In this document: positions 50,742 through 59,561 of the stretch, in pieces
Numbering within the stretch: the stretch's first letter is position 1
Layout: each line of letters begins with the position of its first letter
Assembly (NCBI RefSeq): GCF_003254585.1
Contig: NZ_QJGZ01000041.1
Location: 186,001-250,000, forward strand
DNA length: 64,000 nucleotides
Direction: 5' to 3'
From: Flavobacterium sharifuzzamanii
GTDB taxonomy: Bacteria > Bacteroidota > Bacteroidia > Flavobacteriales > Flavobacteriaceae
Notes under the pieces: generated by a model
Database searches by the model: none
Seen by the model: the letters and a program-made list of their open reading frames with translations, nothing else
What the model was told of the DNA's origin: nothing
Position numbers and translations under genes: made by a program

Positions 50742-51296
50742 CTACTTCTTGACTCGATCCTCGTTTTGTTTCACAAAAGCATCCCAACCAGAATAGCTTT
50801 TTCCTGCCACAACTTTTCCTGAATTAAAGTGATGACAAACCGCAGCTGCCAAACCATCTGTTGAATCGAGATTTTTTGGTAATTCTTTTAAGCCTAAAAG
50901 CTGTTGTAGCATTTTGGCAACTTGTTCTTTGCTGGCATTTCCGTTTCCGGTAATCGCCATTTTTATCTTTTTAGGTTCGTATTCCGTAATCGGAATTCCT
51001 CTTGAAAGCCCTGCTGCCATTGCAACGCCTTGTGCGCGACCTAGTTTCAGCATCGATTGCACGTTTTTGCCAAAGAAAGGTGCTTCAATCGCAATTTCGT
51101 CTGGACAATGTGTTTCGATTAATTCGATGGTTCGTTCAAAAATGATTCTTAGTTTTTGGTAATGATTATCGTATTTGGATAATTGCAATTCGTTTAATTG
51201 CAGAAATTCCATTTTTTTATTGATTACTTTAATCAATCCAAAACCCATAATCGTGGTTCCGGGGTCAATACCTAATATGATTCGTTCTTGTGTCAA
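50742..51296 (-). CDS. ruvC: Holliday junction resolvase RuvC
   Basis: A 184-residue endonuclease resolving four-way junctions with RuvAB. Catalytic acidic residues in RIILGIDPGTTIMGFGLI (Asp), DEIAIEAPFFGKNVQSMLKL (Glu) and LDSTDGLAAAVCHH (Asp). The start is TTG at 51294-51296 (MTQERII...); no ATG is available in frame near it, and the conserved ILGIDPG core sits at residue 6, as in other RuvC proteins. Its first 24 bases are nearly repeated at the start of the next upstream gene (53054-53077), see findings. Confidence 0.95.
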   Translation of the reverse strand: MTQERIILGIDPGTTIMGFGLIKVINKKMEFLQLNELQLSKYDNHYQKLRIIFERTIELIETHCPDEIAIEAPFFGKNVQSMLKLGRAQGVAMAAGLSRGIPITEYEPKKIKMAITGNGNASKEQVAKMLQQLLGLKELPKNLDSTDGLAAAVCHHFNSGKVVAGKSYSGWDAFVKQNEDRVKK

Positions 51297-51301
51297 TTTT
51301 T

Positions 51302-53077
51302 TTAATTGTAATAATAAGAGAATTTATTTTCTACTTCATTTTTGGAAAGATCCGATTTGATTACTTCATTTTTATTATTTATTATCGAATATTTTCCATT
51401 CTTCAAGACGTAAAATTCAGTTTCTTTTTTCTTTGAAAAGAAACTAGGCTCCAGATATATTTTTTCATAGATAAATGGAATTACCTGTTTATTTTGAATC
51501 GTAACAACACCATATTTACCATTTTTAGATAGAATAATTATTTTATCACTATCATAAAAAAGACTATCATAGATTACTGGGATAACGGTTTTTCCTTCTT
51601 TAGTAATTAAACCTTGTTTTTTATCTTTTGTTACGAAATGAAAGTTCGAGCCAGGGCCATATTCTACCCAATTTGACATTTCGGTATACTGAAAAGGAAT
51701 AATAATTCCACCCAACCTATCTATAACACCATATAAACCATTTTGCTTGGCAATAAATTTATTAATCTGGTCATAAAAACAGGGTTGTAAATCTTGATAA
51801 TCAAAATTTATTATTGTTTTTAATTCTTTGTTAATGATTCCAACTTTGCCATTTTTCTTTATGATATAATAAGCTAAATCCCGACTATTTTGCTCGATTT
51901 CTTCGTTGTCAATAGGATAAGTAGTTTTGTTGTTCAAATCAACAAGTCCAAATTTACCCTTATATTTTACGATTGCATTGTTATTGCTTCTAAAATCTCG
52001 AAATTCATCATACATAACAGGAATTACTAATTCCCCTTTGGTGTCAATTGCGCCATATTTTCCATTTAAGTCCTGAATATGGTAAATTTTTTGGATCTTG
52101 TTTGCTAAGGATGCATGATCAAATGAAAAGTCTTTTATCTTGTCGTAAATTTTCTTTCCATTCTTATCAAGTAAAACCAAATAATTGCCTTTTTTTGCAA
52201 CAAAAATTTCAGATTCATGATATGATTCTTCAGGATGTTCTATAGTATCATATTCTGGTTTTACGCGTTCTTTTCCAAATTCATCAATGATGCCATATTT
52301 ATGATTTTTTGAAACAATGGCAATTCTGTTTTTATTGAATCTTTCACCTGTGTTGTATTTTCCACAAGAAACTACTTCTTTTAAGTTTTTGTCCAAATAA
52401 GCAATTTGTTTGTTTTTTCGAACTAAGATCAATCCATTCTTCCAAAAGGTGCTTTCGCTTTCTCCGTCAATATTAATATTAGTTAAAGCAATTTCATCAT
52501 AAATAAAATCAGATTTTTGCTTTCCAAATGAATCAAAAAATGCCCATTTTCCTTTTTTATTCAGAGAAACTAAACTGTCTGCTGTACCTTCGTTTGCGTT
52601 TTGATAAATGATAGGAATTATTTCTTTTCCTTGTTTATTTATAAAGCCATACAGTTTATTTTTCTCTACGAGAGCTAATCCTGTTTTTTGAAAGTACGTC
52701 TCATCTTCAAATTGAATTGGAATTACAATTTTTCCTCTTCGATTAACAAAACCATATTTATTGTCCTTTTTTATACAAGCTAAATCTTGACTAAACAGGC
52801 TAATGTCATCATAATCAAAAGGGACAATTACATTTTCATGAATGTCAATGTAGCCATGTTTGTTCTTTAATTCGGCTAATATCATCCCTTTTTCATCAAT
52901 TGGATTTAGAAATTTATATTTTCCTAAAGGAATAATTACATTTCCTTTTTCATCATTATATCCCCAAGAGCCTTTGCCCATGATTCTAACATACTGTTTT
53001 GGCGCATTATTGTCAATTTTGCTACATGAGATCATTAGCATTAATAAAAAAGCAAATATGATGCGTTCTTGTGTCAA
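51302..53077 (-). CDS. WG-repeat lipoprotein
   Basis: A 591-residue lipoprotein (signal RIIFAFLLMLMISC, Cys at about residue 18) made of many WG-type repeats: GYNDEKGNVIIPLGKYKFLN, KYGFVNRRGKIVIPIQFEDE, GFINKQGKEIIPIIYQNA, KYGAIDTKGELVIPVMYDEF, KYGVVTIQNKQVIPFIYEKI. WG repeats form solenoids and are common in Bacteroidetes secreted proteins of unknown role. The start codon is TTG (53075-53077), and the first 24 bases are almost the same as those of ruvC. It lies 5 bases upstream of the ruvC start on the same strand. Confidence 0.85.
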   Translation of the reverse strand: MTQERIIFAFLLMLMISCSKIDNNAPKQYVRIMGKGSWGYNDEKGNVIIPLGKYKFLNPIDEKGMILAELKNKHGYIDIHENVIVPFDYDDISLFSQDLACIKKDNKYGFVNRRGKIVIPIQFEDETYFQKTGLALVEKNKLYGFINKQGKEIIPIIYQNANEGTADSLVSLNKKGKWAFFDSFGKQKSDFIYDEIALTNINIDGESESTFWKNGLILVRKNKQIAYLDKNLKEVVSCGKYNTGERFNKNRIAIVSKNHKYGIIDEFGKERVKPEYDTIEHPEESYHESEIFVAKKGNYLVLLDKNGKKIYDKIKDFSFDHASLANKIQKIYHIQDLNGKYGAIDTKGELVIPVMYDEFRDFRSNNNAIVKYKGKFGLVDLNNKTTYPIDNEEIEQNSRDLAYYIIKKNGKVGIINKELKTIINFDYQDLQPCFYDQINKFIAKQNGLYGVIDRLGGIIIPFQYTEMSNWVEYGPGSNFHFVTKDKKQGLITKEGKTVIPVIYDSLFYDSDKIIILSKNGKYGVVTIQNKQVIPFIYEKIYLEPSFFSKKKETEFYVLKNGKYSIINNKNEVIKSDLSKNEVENKFSYYYN

Positions 53078-53167
53078 GAGATTGTGGTTTCAAGTTTAAG
53101 GTTTCAAGTTTAGAAAATTGCCTCATTTTCTCACTTCCTAATTGTCACATTTGATTACTTTTGCGGC

Positions 53168-54112
53168 ATGATTTCAATTCCTCACAAAGCTAAGCAATTC
53201 CTAGTTCTTCTGGCCAAACTTTTAATTGTTGGCGGCGCATTTTATTTTATTTATAATCAGTTGGCTAACAACGATAAATTAGACTGGCAGAAGTTTATTG
53301 TTTTGTTTAAGAAAAATCAATCGGTTTTAGGGATTTCGTTTATCTTGCTTTTGAGTGTTTTGAATCGTTATTTCGAGATTTTGAAATGGCAGAATCTGGC
53401 ACAAGTAATTCATAAAATATCGGTTTATGAAGCTACAAAACAGGTTTTAGCTGCTTTGACAGCAGGAATTTTTACGCCAAATGGAGTGGGAGAGTATGCT
53501 GGAAAAGCTTTGTATTATCCAAAATCGGAAGCTAAAAAAGTTGTTTTCTTAAACCTGATTTGCAACGGAATCCAGATGATTTTAACGATCATTTTTGGGA
53601 TTTTCGGATTACTGTATTTTAATGCTGAATTTAATGTAATTACAACCAAAACGGTTCTAATTCTTTTTGGTGGATTTGCATTACTTTTAATTTTATTATT
53701 TTCAATAAAAAAGATAAAAGTAAAAGGATATTCAATTGAAAAACTGATTCACAAAATCAATGAAATTCCAAAATCTATTCATCAGAAAAATATCTTTTTA
53801 GGCATTTGCCGTTATTTGGTTTTCTCGCATCAATATTACTTTTTGTTTTTAGGTTTTGATGTCGATTTACCTTACTTAACTTTAATGGCAGCCATAACAT
53901 CAGTTTACTTTTTAGCCTCTTCATTGCCAACTTTTCAGTTTTTAGATTTTGCGGTAAAGGGAAGTGTAGCAATATATTTCTTCGGAATTTTGGGTGTCAA
54001 CGAATGGATTGTAATTTTCATCAGCACTTTAATGTGGTTTTTGAATGTTGTTTTACCAGTTGTTTTTGGAAGCTATTTTGTACTGAATTTTAGAACTAAA
54101 ACAATAGAATGA
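53168..54112 (+). CDS. Lysylphosphatidylglycerol-synthase-like (UPF0104) membrane protein
   Basis: A 314-residue membrane protein with about eight transmembrane helices. FLVLLAKLLIVGGAFYFIYN near the start, WQNLAQVIHKISVYEATKQ, GIFTPNGVGEYAGKALYYPK (the GxxxPxxxGE signature) and ITSVYFLASSLPTFQFLDFA match the LPG_synthase_TM / UPF0104 family, which includes flippase domains of MprF. The gene has no synthase domain, so it is a stand-alone membrane part. It overlaps the glycosyltransferase gene by 4 bases, suggesting they work on a shared lipid-linked product. Confidence 0.85.
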   Translation: MISIPHKAKQFLVLLAKLLIVGGAFYFIYNQLANNDKLDWQKFIVLFKKNQSVLGISFILLLSVLNRYFEILKWQNLAQVIHKISVYEATKQVLAALTAGIFTPNGVGEYAGKALYYPKSEAKKVVFLNLICNGIQMILTIIFGIFGLLYFNAEFNVITTKTVLILFGGFALLLILLFSIKKIKVKGYSIEKLIHKINEIPKSIHQKNIFLGICRYLVFSHQYYFLFLGFDVDLPYLTLMAAITSVYFLASSLPTFQFLDFAVKGSVAIYFFGILGVNEWIVIFISTLMWFLNVVLPVVFGSYFVLNFRTKTIE

Positions 54113-55212
54113 TATTGGCTCTATTTGTCATATTAGCAATTTATATTGTGAGCATTTCTTTGCTGATTTATGGTTTTTTCAGAGTGAAGAAATATCAAAA
54201 AACAGATTTAAAACCGCAAACGAGTTTTACGATTATAGTTCCGTTTCGGAATGAAGAAGAAAATCTGCCAAAGCTTTTAGAGAGTTTTTCAAAATTAAAT
54301 TATCCAACAGATTTATTTGAAGTGATTTTAGTTGATGACGCTTCAATTAAAAAGTTTCAGGTTTCAAGTTTCAGGTTTCAAGTTTCAATAATTGAGAACA
54401 TTAGAATTTCCAGTTCTCCCAAAAAGGACGCCATTACAACGGCAATACAGTACGTAAAAACCGATTGGGTTATTACAACCGATGCCGATTGTATTGTTCC
54501 CGAAAAGTGGTTGTTGACTCTTGATAACTATATTCAGCAGAACAAAGTTGCAATGCTTGCTGGAGCTGTAACTTATCAATGTGAAAATTCATTTTTAGAT
54601 CATTTTCAGCAATTGGATTTAACCAGTTTACAAGGCGCAACAATTGGGAGTTTTGGTTTAAATAAAGGATTTATGTGTAACGGAGCCAATTTTGCGTACA
54701 GGAAATCATTGTTTGAAAAACTGAATGGCTTTGATGGGAACGACAAAATCGCCAGCGGAGACGATGTTTTTTTACTGCAGAAAGCAATTGAAAAGTTTCC
54801 TGATGAAGTTCATTATTTAAAAGCTCAAGAAGCAATTGTAGTTACAAAACCAACTGAAAATTGGAAGACATTATTTCATCAGAGAGTGCGTTGGGCGGCC
54901 AAAACTAGTTCGTATAGAAGTTCTTTCGGAAAACTATTAGGCTTAATTGTTTTCTTTGGAAATTTGAGTTTTGTAATTGGATTTTTCTTTCTCCTTTTTG
55001 GAATCTGGTCGTATCCGATTTTTGTGCTTTTTGCTTTTTCGAAGTTTGCAATTGATTGTGTTTTGCTTTCAATAACGAATCAATTTTTGACTAAAACCAG
55101 AATAAAAAGCCTTTTGTTGAGTAGTTTGCTGTATCCGTTTTTTAGTTCGACAGTTGCTTTGTACAGTCTTTTTGGTTCTTATGAATGGAAAGACCGTCAG
55201 TTTAGAAAATAG
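54109..55212 (+). CDS. Family 2 glycosyltransferase (processive type)
   Basis: A 367-residue membrane glycosyltransferase: N-terminal helix (ALFVILAIYIVSISLLIYGF), GT2 start FTIIVPFRNEEENLPKLLES, LVDDAS, the DxD motif VITTDADCIVPEKW, a GDD motif ASGDDVFLL and the processive QxxRW motif HQRVRWAAKTS (about residue 265), then C-terminal helices. It adds sugars to a lipid or polymer. An in-frame insertion of a microrepeat (KKFQVSSFRFQVSIIENI, 54354-54388) sits right after LVDDAS, which relatives lack (see findings). Confidence 0.9.
   Translation: MILALFVILAIYIVSISLLIYGFFRVKKYQKTDLKPQTSFTIIVPFRNEEENLPKLLESFSKLNYPTDLFEVILVDDASIKKFQVSSFRFQVSIIENIRISSSPKKDAITTAIQYVKTDWVITTDADCIVPEKWLLTLDNYIQQNKVAMLAGAVTYQCENSFLDHFQQLDLTSLQGATIGSFGLNKGFMCNGANFAYRKSLFEKLNGFDGNDKIASGDDVFLLQKAIEKFPDEVHYLKAQEAIVVTKPTENWKTLFHQRVRWAAKTSSYRSSFGKLLGLIVFFGNLSFVIGFFFLLFGIWSYPIFVLFAFSKFAIDCVLLSITNQFLTKTRIKSLLLSSLLYPFFSSTVALYSLFGSYEWKDRQFRK
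54354..54388 (+). repeat. TTTCAGGTTTCAAG microrepeat inside the glycosyltransferase gene
   Basis: GTTTCAGGTTTCAA occurs twice plus a partial copy, in frame, and encodes FQVSSFRFQVS. Intergenic counterparts are at 26374-26404 and 53087-53111. Confidence 0.82.
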
Positions 55213-55224
55213 CTTCTTATAAAA

Positions 55225-55710
55225 CTATTTATCGTCTTTTGCTTTTATAATAACAGGTAGAATAAATTGCGTTTTTACAGGAATTCCACGTTTTATTGCC
55301 GGATTTACTTTTGGGAAATCGACTAGACGCGCATGTAGAATACTGTCAATCTTTATGGTGTCATAAGCCACAGAGTCTTTTGGAAACTGAGGTTCGAACT
55401 TCATAGTCGAGTTTGGAAAAACAGTTACTTTGACTTCTATTGTGTCTAATTCTGGATATAATATAGAAAGAGTATCAACGTTTAATTTTTCTTGTATAAG
55501 GTTTGACATGACCTCAAAAAAACATTGCTGGCGCTTTTTTTTATCGGCAATTTTATCGCAATTTGGAACAGAAGGATATTCGTCAACTTCTTTCCAATTA
55601 ATTGATTTTAATTCTTTTTGAAGTAGCTCTTTTTCAGACGGAACCTGCTTCTCAAAATATTGACAAGAATTAAAAAGAATACATATAAAAAAAGGGAAAA
55701 ACTGCCTCAA
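55225..55710 (-). CDS. TonB C-terminal-like lipoprotein
   Basis: A 161-residue lipoprotein with lipobox LFNSC (Cys at residue 16), short signal with TTG start (55708-55710; no ATG available). The mature part ends in a TonB C-terminal-like arrangement: ELDTIEVKVTVFPNSTMKFE, YDTIKIDSILHARLVDFPKV and NPAIKRGIPVKTQFILPVII. Before it, WKEVDEYPSVPNCDKIADKK followed by KRQQCFFEVM has a CxnC pair. A role in periplasmic energy transfer or as a small surface protein is only inferred. Confidence 0.7.
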   Translation of the reverse strand: MRQFFPFFICILFNSCQYFEKQVPSEKELLQKELKSINWKEVDEYPSVPNCDKIADKKKRQQCFFEVMSNLIQEKLNVDTLSILYPELDTIEVKVTVFPNSTMKFEPQFPKDSVAYDTIKIDSILHARLVDFPKVNPAIKRGIPVKTQFILPVIIKAKDDK

Positions 55711-55862
55711 AGTTTTAAAATTGAATGAATGAACAAAAATACGATTTTTTTTGCGAAGCTTACCGCTGTTATGAATCTTCCATACTTTAAAGATACATAT
55801 TTTAAGGTTTGTGCGAAAAAAAATAAAGTAGTAATTTGTAAAAATAAATTGATAAAAATGAT

Positions 55863-56363
55863 ATGGATTTACTTTTAGTTCTGTTGGGTTTTATATGCGT
55901 AGTTGTGGGTGTTTTTGGGAGTTTTCTTCCTGTCTTACCTGGATTATCAAGTTGCTGGGTAGGGTTACTGTTGCTGTATCTGACCAAAGCAGTAGAAAAT
56001 AATTACTGGATTCTAGGAGTCACTTTTGTTTTGATGGTAACGATTACAATTTTGGATTATGTGATTCCATCTAAGGGAACCAAAAAGTTTGGAGGAAGCT
56101 CTTATGGAGTCTGGGGAACTAACATTGGTTTGATTGTAGGGATTGTAGCGCCTATTCCGTTTGGAATCATCATAGGGCCGTTTGTTGGAGCACTTGTTGG
56201 TGAATTATTATACGATTCTCAAAATCACAAACGTGCGCTAAAAGCTGCTACGGGTTCTGTTCTCGGATTCTTAGCTTCGAGTTTTGTGAACTTCTTTTTT
56301 TCAGTAATTTATCTCGGGATTTTCTTGACTGTCCTATGGCAAAATAGGCAGCTTATTTTCTAA
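55863..56363 (+). CDS. DUF456 membrane protein
   Basis: A 166-residue membrane protein of the DUF456 family: hydrophobic helices LLVLLGFICVVVGVFGSFLP and VLPGLSSCWVGLLLLYLTKA with the family's glycine-rich segment SKGTKKFGGSSYGVWGTNIG, GLIVGIVAPIPFGIIIGPFV and GALVGELLYDSQNHKRALKA. Function unknown. ATG at 55863. No operon partner is close; the next gene is 279 bases away. Confidence 0.9.
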   Translation: MDLLLVLLGFICVVVGVFGSFLPVLPGLSSCWVGLLLLYLTKAVENNYWILGVTFVLMVTITILDYVIPSKGTKKFGGSSYGVWGTNIGLIVGIVAPIPFGIIIGPFVGALVGELLYDSQNHKRALKAATGSVLGFLASSFVNFFFSVIYLGIFLTVLWQNRQLIF

Positions 56364-56642
56364 ATGGTAATTTTGACTTTAAGCTTTTTCTTATATTTTT
56401 GATTTTTTGAAAAAAAACTCTTAAAATTTTAAAAATAAGTTTTGTATCTTATAAGTTACGCCAAGCTTTATATTTCCTCATTTTCCTATTTTTTAGGGCT
56501 AAATGCTTGAAAATCGACTACCTAAATTTTTAACTTAATTTTTGGAAATGTTAAAATATTTTATATTTTTATCACGATAATCGATGAAAAGCCTCACTTT
56601 ATCGGTTATTTTAAATAAGTATAAATAATCATTTTTTAAGTT
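56364..56642. other. AT-rich gene-free stretch
   Basis: 279 bases, very AT-rich. I see no repeat family, no strong hairpin and no consensus promoter box, although it must carry the promoter of the DUF937 gene. Confidence 0.4.
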
Positions 56643-57251
56643 ATGAGTATGACCCCAAACCTACAAATTGAACTTAGACGCTTTATTTCTTCTAATGTTG
56701 TCTCCAAGTTAAACAAGTTTTATTTTGAAAATGATGCACTTTTAATCAAGGGAATAGATGTCTCGATCGGCACAATTTTGATGGGACTCTACAACAAAGC
56801 CGAAGAATCTGATTTTTACTCCGAAATTGTTTCACTAATCCAAGAAGATTCCACTTTTTACCAAGAAGTAGATTTTAATGCAGGCAGAATTTTATCAGTC
56901 GATGACTGTTACCGTTTAGAAGGAAATGTATTGCTGAAAGAATTGTTCTCTAATAAAAAAGGCAGAATTTCAGAAATGGTTTCTAATGAAGTTGGCATTA
57001 AAAGCGAAACAGCCAGAGAAATACTTAACTTTTCAGCATTACTTGTAATGTCTTATTTAAGATACAATCTTCAATTAATAGAAAGTTTAAAACTCCTTTT
57101 AGAAGATCAAAAAAGAGATATTTTAAACAGCATTCCGCCCGGAATCAAAATCATCCTAGGTTTTTCAAATTACGAAACAGTAGAAGATAAAAACCAATCT
57201 ATCGGAAGATCTATTTTCACCCTTTTCGGACATAATTTCTTTAGTTTTTAA
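56643..57251 (+). CDS. DUF937-domain protein
   Basis: A 202-residue soluble protein. LEGNVLLKELFSNKKGRISE followed by MVSNEVGIKSETAREILNFS and ALLVMSYLRYNL matches DUF937 (YidB-like) domains, here around residues 100-145. The N-terminal half is helical and acidic and without motif. The end (GRSIFTLFGHNFFSF) is aromatic. Function unknown. ATG at 56643. Single gene, facing the pseudouridine synthase gene tail to tail. Confidence 0.75.
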   Translation: MSMTPNLQIELRRFISSNVVSKLNKFYFENDALLIKGIDVSIGTILMGLYNKAEESDFYSEIVSLIQEDSTFYQEVDFNAGRILSVDDCYRLEGNVLLKELFSNKKGRISEMVSNEVGIKSETAREILNFSALLVMSYLRYNLQLIESLKLLLEDQKRDILNSIPPGIKIILGFSNYETVEDKNQSIGRSIFTLFGHNFFSF

Positions 57252-57288
57252 AAATAAAAAATCCCATTTTCAAGAAGGAAAACAGGAT
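57252..57288 (-). terminator. Terminator between DUF937 and pseudouridine synthase genes
   Basis: AATCCNNTTTTC-type stem with two mismatches; on the minus strand (serving the pseudouridine synthase gene) it is followed by a T-run of six. Confidence 0.65.
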
Positions 57289-57314
57289 TTATTATGGCTT
57301 AATTTGAAAAACGC

Positions 57315-58223
57315 TTAAACGTTTTTCAAATTGATAATTTCTTGGTCGGTCAAAAAGCGCCAGTTTCCGCGAGGAAGATTCTTTTTGGTCAATCCAGCAA
57401 ATGAAACACGGTCAATTCTTAAAACATTATATTCGAAAGATTCAAAAATAGAACGCACCACTTTTACGTTAGCAGTACGCAGTTTAAGACCAACTTCGCT
57501 TTTTGGTTCGTTATCAATATAGCTTACTTCTTCAACAAAAACGCGGTGTCCATCTAGAACTAAACCTTTGCTGATTTTTTCTAAATCTTCAAATTTCAAG
57601 TTTTTGTCTAAAGAAACCTGATAGATTTTAGACGATTTCTGATTCGGCAATGTAAATTTACGAATCATATCAGTGTCGTTTGTAAACAAAAGCAAACCAG
57701 TTGTATTCTTGTCCATTCTTCCGACAGCAGCAATTTTTGCATTTGTAGCACCACGGACAAGTTCTAGAACGTTACGATATTCCTGGCCTTCATCTAGGGC
57801 AGTCGTGAAGTTTTTAGGTTTGTTTAATAAAATATATTCTTTCTTTTCAGGAGTTAGTGTAACGCCGTCAAAGTTTACAACATCATTCAGTTTTACCAAA
57901 TAACCCATTTCTGTAACTACAGTACCGTTAACTTTAACGTTTCCAGACTGAATATAAATGTCGGCATCACGACGAGAACAAACACCAGAATTAGAGATGT
58001 ATTTGTTTAGACGAATTTCATCTGAAGCTTTTTGTCTCTTAGCAGGCTGATTTTGTTTTCTAAATTTTTCAGCAGCAGCTTCCTGAGCAGCTTTAACTTC
58101 AGGTTTTACTTTTTTAGGCCCTTGCGCGCGCTTAGCCATAGGAGGTTTTGGCTTGTTAGAGTTTGATCGTGAGCTATTTGGTCTCGATCCGCCTCTTTTA
58201 TTGTTGCCTTCCTTGTTGTTCAT
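57315..58223 (-). CDS. RluB/RsuA-family pseudouridine synthase
   Basis: A 302-residue RNA-modifying enzyme. A disordered basic N-terminus (about 1-65, Lys/Pro/Ser/Asn-rich) precedes an S4 RNA-binding domain (EIRLNKYISNSGVCSRRDAD, VKVNGTVVTEMG). The catalytic domain has YILLNKPKNFTTALDEGQEY and the Asp-containing core AAVGRMDKNTTGLLLFTND. It converts a uridine of rRNA (23S in RluB, 16S in RsuA) to pseudouridine. ATG at 58221-58223. A TATCTTTG box on the minus strand lies at 58241-58248. Confidence 0.92.
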   Translation of the reverse strand: MNNKEGNNKRGGSRPNSSRSNSNKPKPPMAKRAQGPKKVKPEVKAAQEAAAEKFRKQNQPAKRQKASDEIRLNKYISNSGVCSRRDADIYIQSGNVKVNGTVVTEMGYLVKLNDVVNFDGVTLTPEKKEYILLNKPKNFTTALDEGQEYRNVLELVRGATNAKIAAVGRMDKNTTGLLLFTNDTDMIRKFTLPNQKSSKIYQVSLDKNLKFEDLEKISKGLVLDGHRVFVEEVSYIDNEPKSEVGLKLRTANVKVVRSIFESFEYNVLRIDRVSFAGLTKKNLPRGNWRFLTDQEIINLKNV

Positions 58224-58542
58224 AGAATCATTAATTTGTGCAAAGATAGTTTTTTCCTGCTAATAAATCTTAAGTTCAATGTTCTTAGATTAATAGCACT
58301 TTATTTTAAAATGTTCAGGAGCAATGCAATTGGCTTTTTTTGAGACATGGTTTCCCGCTTTTCGTTTCAATTTTTTATTTTTTAAAGAAAAAAATAAAAA
58401 GATTTCCACTTCACTCGGGGCTAAAATCAAACAATTGGCTTCTTTTAAAGATTGTTATTACACATAGATTAGCAATCCCGATAGCTACACGAAAGAAAAA
58501 ATCTGATAAATCTGCCAGATCTGCGAGAAAACTAAAAAGATT
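58224..58542. other. Gene-free stretch
   Basis: 319 bases. It holds a candidate -7 box for the pseudouridine synthase gene (58241-58248), a half copy of the CCCGATAGCT palindrome (~58474) and a short AATCTGATAAATCTGCCAGATCTGCG repeat-like segment near 58500. No gene seen. Confidence 0.5.
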
Positions 58543-59499
58543 TTAGTAATTAGAAATCAATTCCTTTCCGTGCCATAAAACACTAGGGTTAATCAGTACA
58601 ATGCAAAAAACGCCAGAAACAATCAGGAATTTTAAAACATTATGAAGCCTTAAAAACTGTTCTTTAGAATTGGATTGCCATAAATAAATTAGGAAGAAAA
58701 GCAGTACTCCAAAACATACATAAAAATAGATGTCCATATAACCTACATCGTGTATGTTGACCAAAACATACACAGGCACAATGGTTAAAAAAGTTAAAGC
58801 TGTAATGATTTGTTTCGAAATTTTTTCGCCATATAAAACAGGAATTGTTCTATAATCGGTTACTAAATCGCCTTTTAGATTTTCAAGATCTTTTATCATT
58901 TCGCGAATCAATAAAAGCAGAAATAAGAAAACAGCATGCGCAGAAATCACCACAAAATGACTCATGTGATTCTCAAGTTCTTCAAACGAAATTTTATTGT
59001 AGAAGTATAGTAAAATGGCAAAAAACGGAGTTACAGCAAGTAATGCTGACATTAAATTCCCAATAATTGGATACTTTTTAATTTTATGCGAATAAAACCA
59101 AATCATAAAAATATAGCCCGAAAAGAATAAAAAAGCTCTCCATGAAACTATAAAAGCCATTAGAACAGCAAGAAAATTCAAACTGAAATAAACATTCAAT
59201 TTAGTTTTCTGACTGACCAAACGATCCAACATTGATTTATTCGGGCGATTAATTAAATCCTTTTGGCTGTCGTAAAAATTATTGATGATATATCCCGAAG
59301 CAATTGTAATAGCGGAAGCAAAGACAATTAAAAACAAATGAAAATCAAGCAAGATATCTAGTGCTCTAATTTCTGGAGCAAGTATAAAAATTGCTGATAA
59401 ATATTGTGCTAAAACAATGATAGGAATATTGTAACCTCGAACTACAGAGAACAGACTAACAATTTTCATTACTAAAAGTTTTTGTTGTCTGCTTAACAT
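58543..59499 (-). CDS. UbiA-family prenyltransferase
   Basis: A 318-residue membrane enzyme with about eight helices. The Asp-rich motif is ITIASGYIINNFYDSQKDLI (NxxxDxxxD), followed by NRPNKSM, and the second Asp-rich motif is IREMIKDLENLKGDLVTDYR. Such proteins in flavobacteria are often annotated as geranylgeranylglycerol-phosphate geranylgeranyltransferase-like; the acceptor here is unknown. It lies 62 bases from DUF502 and near mevalonate-pathway genes, which supports an isoprenoid role. ATG at 59497-59499. Confidence 0.88.
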   Translation of the reverse strand: MLSRQQKLLVMKIVSLFSVVRGYNIPIIVLAQYLSAIFILAPEIRALDILLDFHLFLIVFASAITIASGYIINNFYDSQKDLINRPNKSMLDRLVSQKTKLNVYFSLNFLAVLMAFIVSWRAFLFFSGYIFMIWFYSHKIKKYPIIGNLMSALLAVTPFFAILLYFYNKISFEELENHMSHFVVISAHAVFLFLLLLIREMIKDLENLKGDLVTDYRTIPVLYGEKISKQIITALTFLTIVPVYVLVNIHDVGYMDIYFYVCFGVLLFFLIYLWQSNSKEQFLRLHNVLKFLIVSGVFCIVLINPSVLWHGKELISNY

Positions 59500-59561
59500 A
59501 GATGATAGGGTAGGATTGATTTGATTTAGGGAAGTTAAAGTATATTTTTTGATTCTGAAAA

